64,000 bases of DNA from Tetracentron sinense (GCA_015143295.1 CM026565.1:26606052-26670051); one strand, 5' to 3'; positions 12,103 to 23,032 are shown, counted from the first letter of the stretch. Program-made: numbers and translations. Notes: generated by a model from the letters alone, not told the origin.

Positions 12103-14156
12103 TGAAGAGACCCAAGTTTTATATCGTGCCATTAATATAATTATTGAGGGTAAAATTGTTTAAATAAATTATGTGTCATGTGTTTTATGTTTATTAATGT
12201 CTAATGAATGTTTATAATATGTAAAAGACTAAACAAATGAAGAATCAAAGAAGAAATGCAAGAAATAGAAGAAAACAGGGGTGACCGTTTGAAAGATCCC
12301 CAGACCGTTCGAACGATCAAAGGAAAAACACAAAACAGTAGCTCCAACCGTTCGAACGATTGTAAAAGGAAAGTTCAGAAATGGAAAACAATAGGTAAAA
12401 CCGTTCGAACGGTGAACAAACTGTTCGAACGGTTATTCGCAAAAATCGCAGAAAAACCCCTAAGTTGTTAGATTTTAGGGTTTTAAACTCTCCACCACTA
12501 TAAATAGACCTTATTACGAGGGTTTTACCTTATCTAAACATTTTAAACCTAATTTAGCAAAGGAGAGAAGCAAACCTAGAGTCTTCAAGGGAGATTGCTT
12601 GAAGAGGAAGGAGATTGCTTGGGGAAGGGAGATTTGGACTTAAAGATCACCTCAAAGTCTTCTTATAGCGTTTTGGATCGAAGTGAACGATCCCTAAAAT
12701 CGATATACTAACTCAACTCTATTATGAATTTATGCATGTTTAATATTGATTTAGCTATAAATAATGAGTTATTGGTATGATTATGATATGATGGTAGGTA
12801 ATGGAGTATGGATTTTGGTTTAACATGTATGGGTGACTTGGGGTTTTATGAAGTATTGTGTGATGTTTAATCTTATGAATGGAAGAACTGGAGGATGTGA
12901 ATATATGTGGATGAATATGTCTAAGTTGTGGATTGTTGACAAATGGAGGATGAGTTGAATTGATGAAGGAAGGGTAATTAGAATTAATACTCGTGAATTT
13001 TACTATGAAAAATGCTAAGAATTATGATAAAGTGATATATGTGATCGTCATGTTAAGTTATGCCCTAATTATGTCGTATGGTGATCGATATTCGGGAAAG
13101 TCAAATCTTAAAGCAAGTCTTTCATGCCGGGAATTTTCTAACCAAGTAGATGTACCTTGGCGGAGTTTCTTGACGAAGAATTGGAAAACGACACTATTAC
13201 ACAAGTTCAGATGTGTGGTAAGTAAAGAGTCTCACAAGGACACTCACGAACATGCCAAGTGTTACACATTGATAAAGATTGCATATAATGGTATGATGAT
13301 CATAAGATATCCACGTAAGATTGCACATATTGGTACGCTCATAAGACATAAGTAGGATTGCACGTATTGGTACAACATGTAAGATTTGCACGTATTGGTA
13401 CGACTCGTAAGATTGCATGTATTGGTACGCTCATAAGACTCATAAGTAAGATTACGTGCATATTGATACGCTCATAAGATTCATAAGTGAGGATGCATGT
13501 ATTGGTACGTTGCTCATAAGAAATCTTATAAGCATAAACATCTCATAAGTGCATGTCCTTATAAGCACATGTATCTCACAAGTACATAAGTCAAGATGAT
13601 GATATGGTGTAATATGCTCACATGTTTTCGTGCTCTGATTATGTGATTATGCAATTGATTATGGTACTGACTAAGTGCGGGGATGTTATGATGTTAGTTG
13701 AATTTTATATACACCAAGTACTTTTGTACTCAACTGGACTTTTGTCTTCGACGGGTTTAAAGCTAGAGATAGTTGTAGAGCCTTGGTGGAGGCTTACGGA
13801 GAAGAGGAATAAGGTGATCATTTAACCGAGGAAGCAAGAGATCTAGATTGTTTCCAATATTACTAGATAGTTGTTTTGGTTCAGGAGAGTTGTAATAGAC
13901 CTTATGACATCTTATTTCAGTTGATTTTGATGTTGCTTAGAGTTATATACTTTGACGGACTTTAGTCATATGGTGAGTTATGTCTATGTTGGTCACAGGC
14001 TTGTACATGATGATTTGTTTATATATCGAATTTTATTATTCTCATTTTTTGAGACTTGTGTTTAGTATGCCTTGTATGTCATGAGATTTAAGTAGTTTAA
14101 GAAATGTGACGACCCAAAGTCCTATTATGACTAAGGTGGGGTTTGGGGTCGTTACA
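12103..14156. mobile_element. Solo LTR, about 2.05 kb, with perfect 5-bp target duplication
   Basis: The segment starts TGAAGAGACCC and ends GGGTCGTTACA, so it has TG...CA borders. It is flanked on both sides by ATTAG (12098-12102 and 14157-14161). Inside are GTTCGAACG-type palindromes (12290-12440), a TATAAATAG box near 12500 with a downstream leader-like tract, and a minisatellite. No internal retroelement domain is present. The length and short palindromes fit a Ty3/gypsy Del/Tekay-like LTR left by recombination between two LTRs. Strand is not assigned with certainty, although the TATA box suggests plus. Confidence 0.85.
13300..13560 (+). repeat. Degenerate minisatellite inside the solo LTR
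   Basis: Six or more units of about 27-41 bp are built on AAGATTGCACGTATTGGTACG followed by CTCATAAGACATAAGT-like tails, with length varying by loss of the tail. Units can be seen starting near 13317, 13353, 13380, 13408, 13447 and 13488. Such arrays are common in long LTRs. Confidence 0.8.
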
Positions 14157-14561
14157 ATTAGCGTAGTTTAGAGAATTATTTAAGATGTTGTAGGAGTGAG
14201 GCGGGGTGAAAATTAGGGTTTAGAATCTCAGATTATTCGACTTTTGTAAGGTTCGTTCGAACAAATCTAGGGTTCGTTTGAACGAAATGAATTCGGGAAA
14301 CCAATAATGATGTCAGAAGAAAAACAATAGCTAAATCGTACGAACGAACTTGATTTCGTTTGGATGTGACTGAGTTCGTTCGAATGAATGCCAAAAAGAA
14401 AAAAGTATCCTAGTCAGTTATAGTATACCATAAACAACCTGCTAAATGCATATTTTGATTGGTTTTGAGTGTATGCTTGAGTTAACTAGGGATTGGGATC
14501 AGAAAGGGGTATTAGGTTGGGGTCCCTTGGAGCATTGAAGAGGAAATGGAAAAATAGGAAG

Positions 14562-15620
14562 TGTAAAAACGGGGTCCTGACATGTACAATATAAGATCTC
14601 TTAAAATATATGTTGAAGACCTCATACCAACCAGGTTCAATCTATATCGACAAACGTATTAACTTGGCATCGACCAATGTATAAATCTGGTATCGACCAG
14701 GATAGATAGTATCGATCCATTGGGGAAATATCTACCAACCACGTGTCGACCAAGTCGATACAAAGTCGAGCTTGAGTATCGACTTGTATTGACCCCGAGT
14801 TTTTTTTTTTTTTTTCTTCTTATGGTTTTTTGGCAGGTATATTGATATTTTTGCAGGAGAAACACTCCTAAAAACATTCTAAAATACTCATTAAACATTA
14901 TTCACTATGTATACAAACAATAGAGGTGGATAGAAATCAAACATCCATTTTTAGGTTATGGTAAAAAAGTATATCAATATGTATAGTCACACAAAAAGAA
15001 AAATGACTAAGAGTTTTGTGAAGGAATAAGATGAAGGGAGTGAGGAGTTTTGCTAGAAATTTATCTAGGACTATATACGTCGAGAACCCTCTCGTGCACG
15101 TACACTTAATTTCATAAATGTTGCATTATGGAAAATGCTCACACCTCTTAGAAAAAAGTTTTTAAAACTTTGGTATTTAGAAAACAATCTCAAACTCGAG
15201 CGACAATTAAGGAAAAACTCCTCTACTTTTATTTCATTGACTTTTCCATTTTTTGAATAAGATAAGAAGACAAAAAATTGTAATTACTTTTTGTGAGGCC
15301 TATCACTTTTTTTTGTCCACTTGTCTGAAAAAATAAAATAAAGAAGTGGACATAGCATTATCCAACAATTGATAGTTTGCAAATTTTTTTTTTGTTGGGT
15401 AAGTATAGTTTGTAATTATTAAGTTGAAAGTTTGGCGTACGTACCATTACAAAATGTTGGTGTACTACTAGCAACACCTTAAAATTATTTTATCTTTTTT
15501 TAAAAACAAATTATTTTAGTATTTGAGTAATAGTTGTGAAACTCATCGCCCTCATAAAACCCATTTGAACTATGGATAATAAATTTTAACCCTTTTGGTT
15601 AATTTTTTTATTTTTCACAA
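14562..15620. other. Intergenic, AT-rich
   Basis: I see no gene here. A cluster of TATCGACC/GTCGATAC-like motifs at 14640-14795 is probably transposon-derived, and a T16-type run lies near 14800. The rest is plain AT-rich sequence. Confidence 0.4.
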
Positions 15621-15623
15621 GGG

Positions 15624-15936
15624 AAGTGATTAAAAACTCTAAATAGTTTTTACTATCAAGAGTTGGGGTGCCGTCTGATTTAGAATCTAATGGCACCAAA
15701 CATAAATTGGGGTCTACCATTAAATGCATATGAGCCTTGACACCCCTAGTTTTTAAATCGGACAGTCCAACTCTTGATATTACATACTATTGATAGTGTT
15801 TTTGTCACTTTTCTTTTTTTGTAAGTGATTAAAAACTCTAGATAGTTTGTACTATGGAGAGTTGGGTTGTCTGAGTTAAAATCTAATAATCGCCAAACAT
15901 AAAGTGAGGTCCACTATCAAATGCTTACGAGCCTGG
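15624..15936. mobile_element. Foldback-type MITE plus a second half copy
   Basis: At 15624-15813 the two ends form long imperfect inverted repeats of about 70 bp. The left arm carries AGTGATTAAAAACTCT...ACTATCAAGAGTTGG and the right arm carries its complement. From 15823 the left half of the same element begins again (AGTGATTAAAAACTCTAGAT...GGAGAGTTGGGT) and stops near 15936 without a right arm. The superfamily is not assigned. Confidence 0.75.
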
Positions 15937-16179
15937 TTAACAAATGGAGGACACTTTTAACTTTACAGGAGTGTTATCCTAATGCGACTGCAAAAGTTTC
16001 AAGATTAGCCATATCATGTCGAGATGCTTGATATTTTAACGAATTAAAAAATTAATAAATAGAAAAAGTTTGACATTTGTAGCCTCCAGTTGTGTCTTTA
16101 GAAGGTATGCGACTGGGCTAGCAAAATCCTTAACTAATTTTAAGGGTTAATAAATCTTAACTACAATTAAAAGGTGTAG

Positions 16180-16531
16180 AAGAAGGGGCACGTGGCACAA
16201 AGGGAGGCCGGAGACATTAAAACGCCTCCAAGGCCCGAGGAGGTGATTATTTTCCTCGGTAATTTTTTTGTGCATCGCTCGAGCTTTCGCTCTTTAGTTT
16301 CCTTTTTATTAATCGTCTCCCCTAACCTGAAGAACCCTAATTTTCTCGACTCAGTCTTTCTCTCTCTCTCTCTCTTGCAGGTCGCAGCATCTCATTTCTC
16401 ATTGTATATCTGTCTCACACCAGTTGCGAGTCGCGAATTGTGAGCCTTCTCTCTCTTCTATCTCTCAGCCACAAGTTGAAGTTGCAGATTTTGTTCCTCT
16501 CAAAGTCTCAACACTCAGAATCATAGTAAAG
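16180..16531 (+). promoter_or_regulatory. PKL: Candidate PICKLE promoter and 5' UTR exon
   Basis: The PKL start codon at 29161 lies only 3 bases after a splice acceptor, so a non-coding exon must lie upstream. This stretch is the best candidate. It has a G-box/ABRE-like CACGTGGC at 16189-16196, a telo-box-like ACCCTAA near 16333, pyrimidine-rich leader sequence with a (CT)n run near 16360, no conserved protein, and a strong donor AAAG|GTACGT at 16531/16532. It would imply a 12.6-kb 5' UTR intron holding all the transposons from 17.4 to 28.3 kb. The link to PKL is inference. It could instead be the first exon of another transcript. Confidence 0.5.
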
Positions 16532-17373
16532 GTACGTTTCGAAGCATCTAATGGTTTCATTTCTTGATTTCTCCGTTTTATTTTAGGGTTTTGCAGAGAA
16601 TGAGAGAAAATGAGAAATGCGTGATCCACTTGAAATTATATAATTCGATCTCATTGATACAAAAATGATTAATAGGAAAAAGTTGATAATTTTCCCTTTT
16701 GAAATTGGTGGCAGCTCCCTCACGTTTTTAAATTGACCTAGATAAAATTAGCTAGCATAGTAAATGTGGAAAATGACAAAATTTCGACATTAAGCAACAA
16801 ATGTAGTCTTCGAATCCACATGGGGAAAACGGAATCACTACTTTTGCATATGATGAATTTTAAAATCATGAAGAACTTGCACGAATTATAATATTGCATG
16901 GATATCAGTTTAATATAGTTACTCATTTAGGTTTATTTTGTTTTGTAAGAGTTTAACCTAAATTTAGGTTGATTACATGTAACACTGTAAAGAAAGATAT
17001 TCTAGGCATTTATGAAAAATAAAAGGATAAATTATTTAACTTATTTAAAGAAATTTCTGGAAAAATTTATGCTTGATATGTGGACATTGAACCAAAAATG
17101 TGGATATTTATGGTTAATTGTTATTTTGTTGATAATGATCTGAAGTTACAAAATAAATGTATCATTAACTTTTCTAAGGTACCTTCTCCCCATACGTAAT
17201 AAGATATGCTTGATGTAGTTTTGTTAGAGTGGAAAATTAAGAGAAAAATATCATCCATCACCTTAGGTAACACTTCAATCATCCACCTGATTTCATGCAT
17301 GTATATTAATTTAAAACCAAATAATGAGCATTTCCTTGTTTTTACAAATTTATGTATTGCTTTGTGGACTATG
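16532..17373. other. Likely start of the PKL 5' UTR intron
   Basis: AT-rich non-coding sequence with no element borders or protein similarity that I can see. Confidence 0.4.
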
Positions 17374-17381
17374 CTCATGAT

Positions 17382-18293
17382 CATAGTAACAAAGTCCTCG
17401 AATAATTCCTGAACTATTCATTTTTAAGGGGTACCGTTTAAAAAGGCTTATTTTTCCCGAACTGACGAACAATTCCTAAACTAACGAATTATTCATGAAT
17501 AATTCCCGAACTAACGAATTATTCCGAACTTATTCCGGAGGAAGATTTCTCACAATTTATTTGTTCATGTTTATTTGAAATTCTAAAATAAGAATGAGGG
17601 CAAAATAGACTTTCTATTAGCAATAGATTTGTTACTAAAAATCTGAGAGTTATTTCACACTAAGAAATCTCCATTTGACTGAAGTCGCCAACTGATAGAA
17701 GGAGAAAACTTTATTCGAGTAGGTTATTTTAGGATTTTGATTACATTCGATTGAATTAAGAGAAAAAAGATGATTTTTGATGCTGGTTAGTTTGTTGAAT
17801 TTCGACTGAACTGAGAGAAAATATAAATTGTGCTTTTTATTATGAGATATTTCTATATTTTGCTAAATTACTATGTTATGCCAAATAAATACACTCATAT
17901 GTTGCTTTTCTGATTTATCTATATAAATTATTATTTTTCTCGTTTCTTTACATTTTTGAATTGCTTATATAATCTGATTCACATATACAAACATGTAATT
18001 TAGATTATTCTTTTCTCTTAAATTACATAAGGCTTGTTTAAGCCTTATGTAATTTTTTTCTTAAGTTTGCGAGTTTACATAATTCTTATTTTTTAGGAAT
18101 TAGGATAAATGTCTCACATAGTAAGAGATGTCAATACATCAAGATTGGTAGATGGATTACTTGGTATCACGTTCTTATTTTTATAATTGTTAAATTTTTT
18201 GTTTTGAACTTATCCCGAACTTGCCGATTTTTTCCTTTTTTTTTGAACTTAACCTCTGCGGAATAATTCCCAAATCCGAACTTTGTTACTATG
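17382..18293. mobile_element. Non-autonomous hAT element A1, 912 bp, perfect 8-bp TSD
   Basis: The ends are inverted, CATAGTAACAAAGT and ACTTTGTTACTATG, which fit the C-A-N-N-G start of hAT termini. The flanks are CTCATGAT on both sides (17374-17381 and 18294-18301). Subterminal regions are full of CCGAACTAACGAATTATTC-like short repeats, a typical arrangement for transposase binding. No transposase remains. It inserted at the very edge of the TRIM that starts at 18298, because its duplication includes the TRIM's first four bases. Confidence 0.92.
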
Positions 18294-18297
18294 CTCA

Positions 18298-18684
18298 TGA
18301 TAAGTATCTTGACCAATACTCCTCAAAAGACCCCGGCCTGATGAGGTGCAGAAGATCAAATCTACTTATTAAAGGGACGTAACATACTACCACGCTTCCA
18401 TAGCCGACATCCTCGGTGGCTCTCACTCTAGGGCGGGGCACTTCTTTGGAATTTTTTTTTCATAGCACTCCCTAGGTAGCCCTTTCCGCGGCGGCTTTTA
18501 CTCTGGGGCGGGGCACTTGTCCGACCTTTTTTCCATAGCCCTCCCCAGGTAGCCTTTTCCATGACTTGAACTCGTGACGGGGTGTCTGACTTTGATACCA
18601 TTGATAAGTGCCTTGACCAATACTCCTCAAAAGACTGGCCTGATGAGGTGCGGAAGATCAATTTACTTATTAAAGGCAGTAACA
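18298..18684 (-). mobile_element. TRIM (miniature LTR retroelement), 387 bp
   Basis: Two short direct repeats, 18298-18384 and 18602-18684, begin TGATAAGT and end GTAACA. Read on the minus strand they run TGTTAC...CTTATCA. Next to the right repeat the minus strand reads TGGTATCAAAG, an initiator tRNA-Met-type primer site, so the element faces left. The flanks GCTCA and ACTCA look like an aged 5-bp duplication. It is non-coding and treated as a fossil. Confidence 0.85.
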
Positions 18685-19137
18685 ACTCATTTATCACAAG
18701 CATTGTAACAAAGTTCGCGAACTATTCGTTTTTGGAGGGGTCCCAAATTAAACGGCGAACATTTGATAGACTGACGATTTATTCATCAGTTCGCGAATAG
18801 ATCGCGAACAAGTTGCTAATTGACGAATAAATCGTCAGATCGACAAATGTTCGGCTGAGCTCTTTTTTTTTTAAAGGGGTCTGCGGTGTGCGTATTATAA
18901 AACAAAAAGAGAAAAAGGGGGATTAGGGCACGAAACCGAACCCCCACTCTCCTCTACTCTCTTCTTGGCTCTCGGCTCCTCTCTTGGCTCTCGTTACTTC
19001 GGCGACATCCACTCCGGCGACATCTCATCTTCTATGTTTCGATTGAGGTGAAGGTCTTGCAGGCAACCTTCGTTAACCAGGACTTGCGTATGATGAGGAG
19101 ACTGGGAATCCCGCTCAAGCATGAACATCAAACCGGG

Positions 19138-19431
19138 TAAGTCTCTCTCTCTCTCTCTCTTCCATCTTTCAATTTCAAGTGAGCCATGAGATCTGAGGTG
19201 AGAAATGAGATGGAAGGAGAGGTTTTTTTTTTTTGGGTACAAGTCACATGGTTAGGTCGCAACCTGGGTCTCTCTCTCTCTGTATCTCTCTTCCATCTTT
19301 CTATTTCAAGTTAGAGCCATGAGATTTGAGGCGAGAAATGAGAGAGAAGGGGAGGTTTTGGATTACCCTAGTAATCTGATCTACTCCATCGTTTTTTTTG
19401 TACAAGTCATACGGTTAAGCTGCAACCTGGT
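19138..19431. repeat. Tandem duplication inside hAT A2
   Basis: Two copies, about 130 and 164 bp, both run (TC)n, CTTCCATCTTTC, AGCCATGAGAT, GAGAAATGAGA, GGAGGTTTT, TACAAGTCA and GCAACCTGG. Copy 2 has an extra stretch of about 35 bp before the T run. It lies downstream of a GT donor-like GGGTAAGTCT at 19136. Confidence 0.8.
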
Positions 19432-19779
19432 TATTATTGTTAGTATTTGTTCTAGGTTAGTGGGTTAATGCCTAACATTTGAAGATTGATAGCACGGGGC
19501 TCGATCCCGGAACCCCCTTAAAGGGGTGACACACGACCACTGAATAAAAACAAATACCTGGCTAATCCCCTAGATTTTCCTCATGTCATTTACTCCCTAA
19601 TCTCACAAACTTTTTTTTATTGGTAGTTTGGCATCCCACAAACTACAAAAGTACAAATAGAAAATAACTCTGCTCTGTTAGTGGTTACAATTCGTTTACA
19701 AATAGAAACAAAAAATACGACTGCCCAATGTCTTCTGTTTGCTTTGTAGTCAATGTGACTTGTCATCGTCAACAAAAGC

Positions 19780-20123
19780 TAGGGATGGCAATATGACCCG
19801 CCCCCGTAGGGGCCCCGACCCGCGCGGTTTTTTTTCAAATAAATCGGGGGCAGGGTGGGGACGGTATAAAAAATAAAGACTTGACTCGGTTTCGGGGCGG
19901 GGGCGGTTTTAGCATACCCCGCCCCGCCCCGGAACTACTTTAATTATATATATATGTAAAAGGCAGTAGGGGCGGGGCCGGGGTGGGGATTTTATAAGCG
20001 GGGTGGGGTTGGTTTCACCATATATAAGCCCGGTCGGGGGCGGGGTGGCTTTATAATCGAGTCGGGGCCGGGGAGGTAGAAAACCGCCCCGCCCTGCCCC
20101 GTCCCGCCCCATTGCCATTCCCA
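19780..20123. mobile_element. GC-rich hAT MITE nested in hAT A2
   Basis: 344 bp with ends TAGGGATGGCAAT and ATTGCCATTCCCA. The flanks are ACAAAAGC (19772-19779) and ACAGAAGC (20124-20131), an 8-bp duplication with one A/G change. The body is unusually GC-rich, with GGGGCGGGG and CCCCGCCCC runs on both arms that can fold back. Its high GC content stands out against the AT-rich surroundings. Confidence 0.88.
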
Positions 20124-20540
20124 ACAGAAGCATCATCTTCACATAATCAGATCTCCTCTTGGCTCTTGCTGGCTAGGTAATGCATCTAACAATTCTGCTT
20201 CTACATGTAGAGACCTGCTAGTTTCAAAAATAACACTGTTAGACTTGGAATAATTATGTAGTAGACAAAATGGATAAATGTTCATGTTCCTATATTTATA
20301 TATAAATGCCCATGTCCCTAGTTATGAATTTTATGGTTGATTATCTACGTAGTTATTATGTAGTTTAGCTATTCAGGTTGTTAGATGGATTAGTTGATAT
20401 CATGTTCCTATTCTTTTAATTATTAATTATTTATTTTATTTTTCCGAACTTATCCCGAACTTATATCAAATTTGCCGAATTTCCGAACTTAAACCCTGCG
20501 AACCCGAACTTTGTTACTATGATCGCAAGCAATAATGTTA

Positions 20541-20677
20541 TGTTTGGTTGCCAAGAAAATAGATGAAAACATGGAAAAGAAAAGAAAAATTTGGATTTTT
20601 AATACATTTCTTAGTAGTGTTTTGTCTAATTTTCTTTTCTTTTCCATGTTTTCTCTTATTTTCTCTGCAACCAAACA
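20541..20677. mobile_element. Short inverted-repeat MITE, about 137 bp
   Basis: The ends TGTTTGGTTGC and GCAACCAAACA continue into arms of about 50 bp (AAAATAGATGAAAACATGGAAAAG against its complement) around a small loop. TA lies on both sides (20539-20540 and 20678-20679), so a Stowaway-like Tc1/mariner MITE is possible. Confidence 0.75.
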
Positions 20678-20826
20678 TAGGGTAATGGAAAAGTCAAATC
20701 GCATCATAAAAGCTAAGGGATGATTCACAAATGAATCAAAATTATCGCAAATCAGAGTTTTTGGATAAAGTTCTTCCAAAATTTGAAAAATGTAAGATAT
20801 CTAAAAGTGTTATCGTTATAACACCA

Positions 20827-23032
20827 ACTTCTTATGCAAACCAAACATCTGAATTTTCTGTTAAAAAGTCTTTCAACAACTTCTCGGTTAAACAAACTTG
20901 AATCAATTCTATGAATTAAACAAATTCAAAAAAATACCTCGCCAACTCAATGTTACAATTGTATATAAGTCAAATAATTTTTCAATTTTTTTCTATCAAT
21001 GAAATCAACTTCATCTCAATCTTTATTTTGGTCATTTTACTTTCTTTCATTTTCTATTTTCTCTCGTTCTTTAACTCTATTTATTTCATTTATCTTCCCT
21101 ATTATTCACTCAATCTTTTTGTATCCCTATATTTCAATTTACAATGTTCGGGCATGCTTGAAAGGCATGCCATTTGAATTCTTTCCCGAGCGATTTTTCA
21201 TATAGAATGTATCATGGATTTATTAATCCCTACAGTGACAACTTTCTACAATATATATTGAGAAGTTTATTGCTTAGAAAATGATTCCACTTTCCTGTTA
21301 AGGAAACCACAGGTATGCAAGAAAGAAGTGTACAGTCTTTCTTGAAACAATGACAATTGTTCACAAAAGTGATAAGATTTAAAATTCAACTCGTAAATGG
21401 TGACTCGGTAAGATTCAAATTGTGAATTGTAATAGATTCAAACGAAAATTATAGGATTCTTCTCAAAATAGATTCTTCTGAAAATTGGAGGATTCTTCCT
21501 AAATTGTACCCTCCTCAACTCAAATTTTTTGGTTTGTGTTGTTATTGGTTATTTGACATGTAATGTGCATTCAATTGCAATTATGGAATAGAATTGATCA
21601 TAAGCCATATACCGCTAAAAAAAACATCAGAAGACGTGAAAAACCTATCTTTGTACTCTTGTAATTCTCTCACTTATTGGGAACTCTTTGACCATCTTTG
21701 CATATGAAAAACCTATCTTTGTACTCTTGTAATTCTTTCACTTAGTGGGAACTCTTTGACCATCTTTGCTTGTGGGCATGGACCGTCTCATGATCTCTGA
21801 CAAAAAACTCCTTTTTTTTCAAAAATTACTGAATAATTCGCGCATTTTTGGGTTGCCGAATTATTCGCGAATTATTTACGAATTTTCCGAACTTCCCAAA
21901 TTATTTCCTCAAATTTGGCAAAAAATCTACTTATTTTACAAATTTTTTAATCAAATTGTTCGTTATATTTTATGTTTATTAATTAATTTTTTTATTTTTT
22001 CCCAAATATTTCCGAATTTTCCCAAATATTTCCGAATTGACCCCTGCCGAATTATTCCCGAACCCCGACTTTGATTTTATTTGTTTGTGTGTGATTATTT
22101 ATTCTTTATCTGGTTTTATTTTTCTTATAGTGGTTGACCCTATTTGATTCATTTCATGGCATAAATTGCCAAACTAAATTTTGATAGTGGTCCTAACTGT
22201 GAAGAAACTATAAAGTTTGAGGCAGGCATGATTCCCAATTGACCAGTCATTTTCCTGTCCCGTCTCTCCCGTTTTACAATATTCATTAATCTGTTGCATT
22301 GTTGTTAAAATCTTACGTTTTGAATCGTATGATTCAAAAAATAGACATTAAGCTGAACAATCATCTTAGATCTGAATCCATTTTTGCGTAGAATCTTACA
22401 AATTTCTTTTGAATCTATTACGATTCACAATTTGAATTTTAAATCTTATCAAATCCTATAATTTGAGTTGAGAACAATTGCCATTGTTTCAAGTAAGATT
22501 ATGTACACTTCTTTCATGCATACCCGTGGTTTTCTTAATAGAAAAGTGGATATCATTTTCTAAGCAATACACTTCTTCTCAATATAAAATGATTTACAAA
22601 GTTATTAGTTATTACTAGTTACTATAGGGATTCATTAGTCAATGAAATTTTCTATATGAAAAATTGGTTGGGAAAGAATTCAAATGACATGCCTTTCAAG
22701 CATTCCTGAACAATGTAATATAGAGATACAAAAAGATTGAGCGAATCATAGGGATGATACATGAAATAAATAGAGTTAAGTACGAGAAAGAAAATATAAA
22801 ATGAAAGAAATTAGGATGACCAAAATAAAGATGAGGATGAAGTTGATTTCATTGATAGTTAAAGTGGAAAATTGAATTTGTTTGTATTATGGTATAAATT
22901 TGAAATTTTAAGTTGACGAGGTGATTTTTGAATGATTTTAAGTCCAAAAATGCAAGTTTGTTTGAGAAGTTGTTGAATATCTTTTAAAAACAAAAAAAAA
23001 AAAAATCATGTGCTTGATTTGTATTAGAAGTA
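20827..23032. mobile_element. Large foldback element with inverted arms of about 650 bp
   Basis: The left arm (about 20827-21490) and right arm (about 22365-23032) are inverted copies. Matching blocks include ATCAATGAAATCAACTTCATC, TTTATTTTGGTCAT, CTCAATCTTTTTGTATC, GCTTGAAAGGCATG, CATTTGAATTCTTTCCC, AGATTTAAAATTCAA and TAATAGATTCAAA, in mirror order. The 0.87-kb centre holds a tandem duplication and a diverged stretch resembling the A1/A2 hAT family (about 21826-22072). Long terminal inverted repeats with no coding sequence suggest a Mutator-like or foldback transposon. Exact ends and a target duplication could not be fixed. Confidence 0.75.
21637..21771. repeat. Tandem duplication, 68-bp unit
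   Basis: Two near-identical copies of a unit starting TGAAAAACCTATCTTTGTAC and ending TTTGACCATCTTTGC, with few differences. It lies in the centre of the foldback element, and the high identity suggests a recent event. Confidence 0.9.

Larger units (their letters stand above)
10750..14560. mobile_element. Old LTR-retroelement remnant (Tat/Ogre-like leader or LTR), split by a solo LTR
   Basis: Phrases such as GGAGCCGCCATCTATTTAA, AAGGGCCTATGATC and TAGGTGTTAGGCACCCC (10795-10930) resemble leader or LTR sequence of plant Tat/Ogre-type retroelements. The sequence to 12102 continues beyond 14162 once the solo LTR is removed. No protein domain survives. Clusters of GTTCGAAC-type palindromes occur near 11240-11290 and 14240-14390. 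Family and borders are uncertain, and it is treated as a fossil. Confidence 0.4.
18701..20521. mobile_element. Non-autonomous hAT element A2, 1.82 kb, same family as A1
   Basis: The ends are CATTGTAACAAAGTTCG and CGAACTTTGTTACTATG. The flanks are ATCACAAG (18693-18700) and ATCGCAAG (20522-20529), an 8-bp duplication with one transition. The subterminal GCGAAC/ACGAAT repeats match element A1. The interior contains unrelated material: a pyrimidine-rich, UTR-like stretch (18930-19140), a tandem duplication (19138-19431) and a nested GC-rich hAT (19780-20123). That suggests captured or accumulated sequence. Confidence 0.88.

Noticed and set aside
12280-12440. GTTCGAAC words as tRNA or Pol III B-box elements
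   Set aside because: They are symmetrical repeats without an A box or cloverleaf, and they lie inside an LTR. No tRNA gene was found in the window.
13300-13560. CRISPR-like array
   Set aside because: Units are contiguous and variable in length with no unique spacers, in a plant nuclear LTR. It is a minisatellite.
16192-16443. 83-codon frame in the PKL leader candidate
   Set aside because: Low-complexity Ser/Leu/Phe from CT-rich leader DNA, with no domain. It could at most be an upstream ORF.
18930-19137. As the main PKL 5' UTR exon
   Set aside because: It lies wholly inside hAT A2, whose borders and duplication are clear, so an ancestral PKL first exon is better placed at 16.2-16.5 kb. It is kept only as a possible captured or alternative first exon.
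21826-22072. A third complete member of the A1/A2 hAT family
   Set aside because: GAATTATTCGCGAATT-like repeats match, but neither a TAACAAAGT terminus on the left nor an 8-bp duplication is visible, so it is treated as a diverged fragment.
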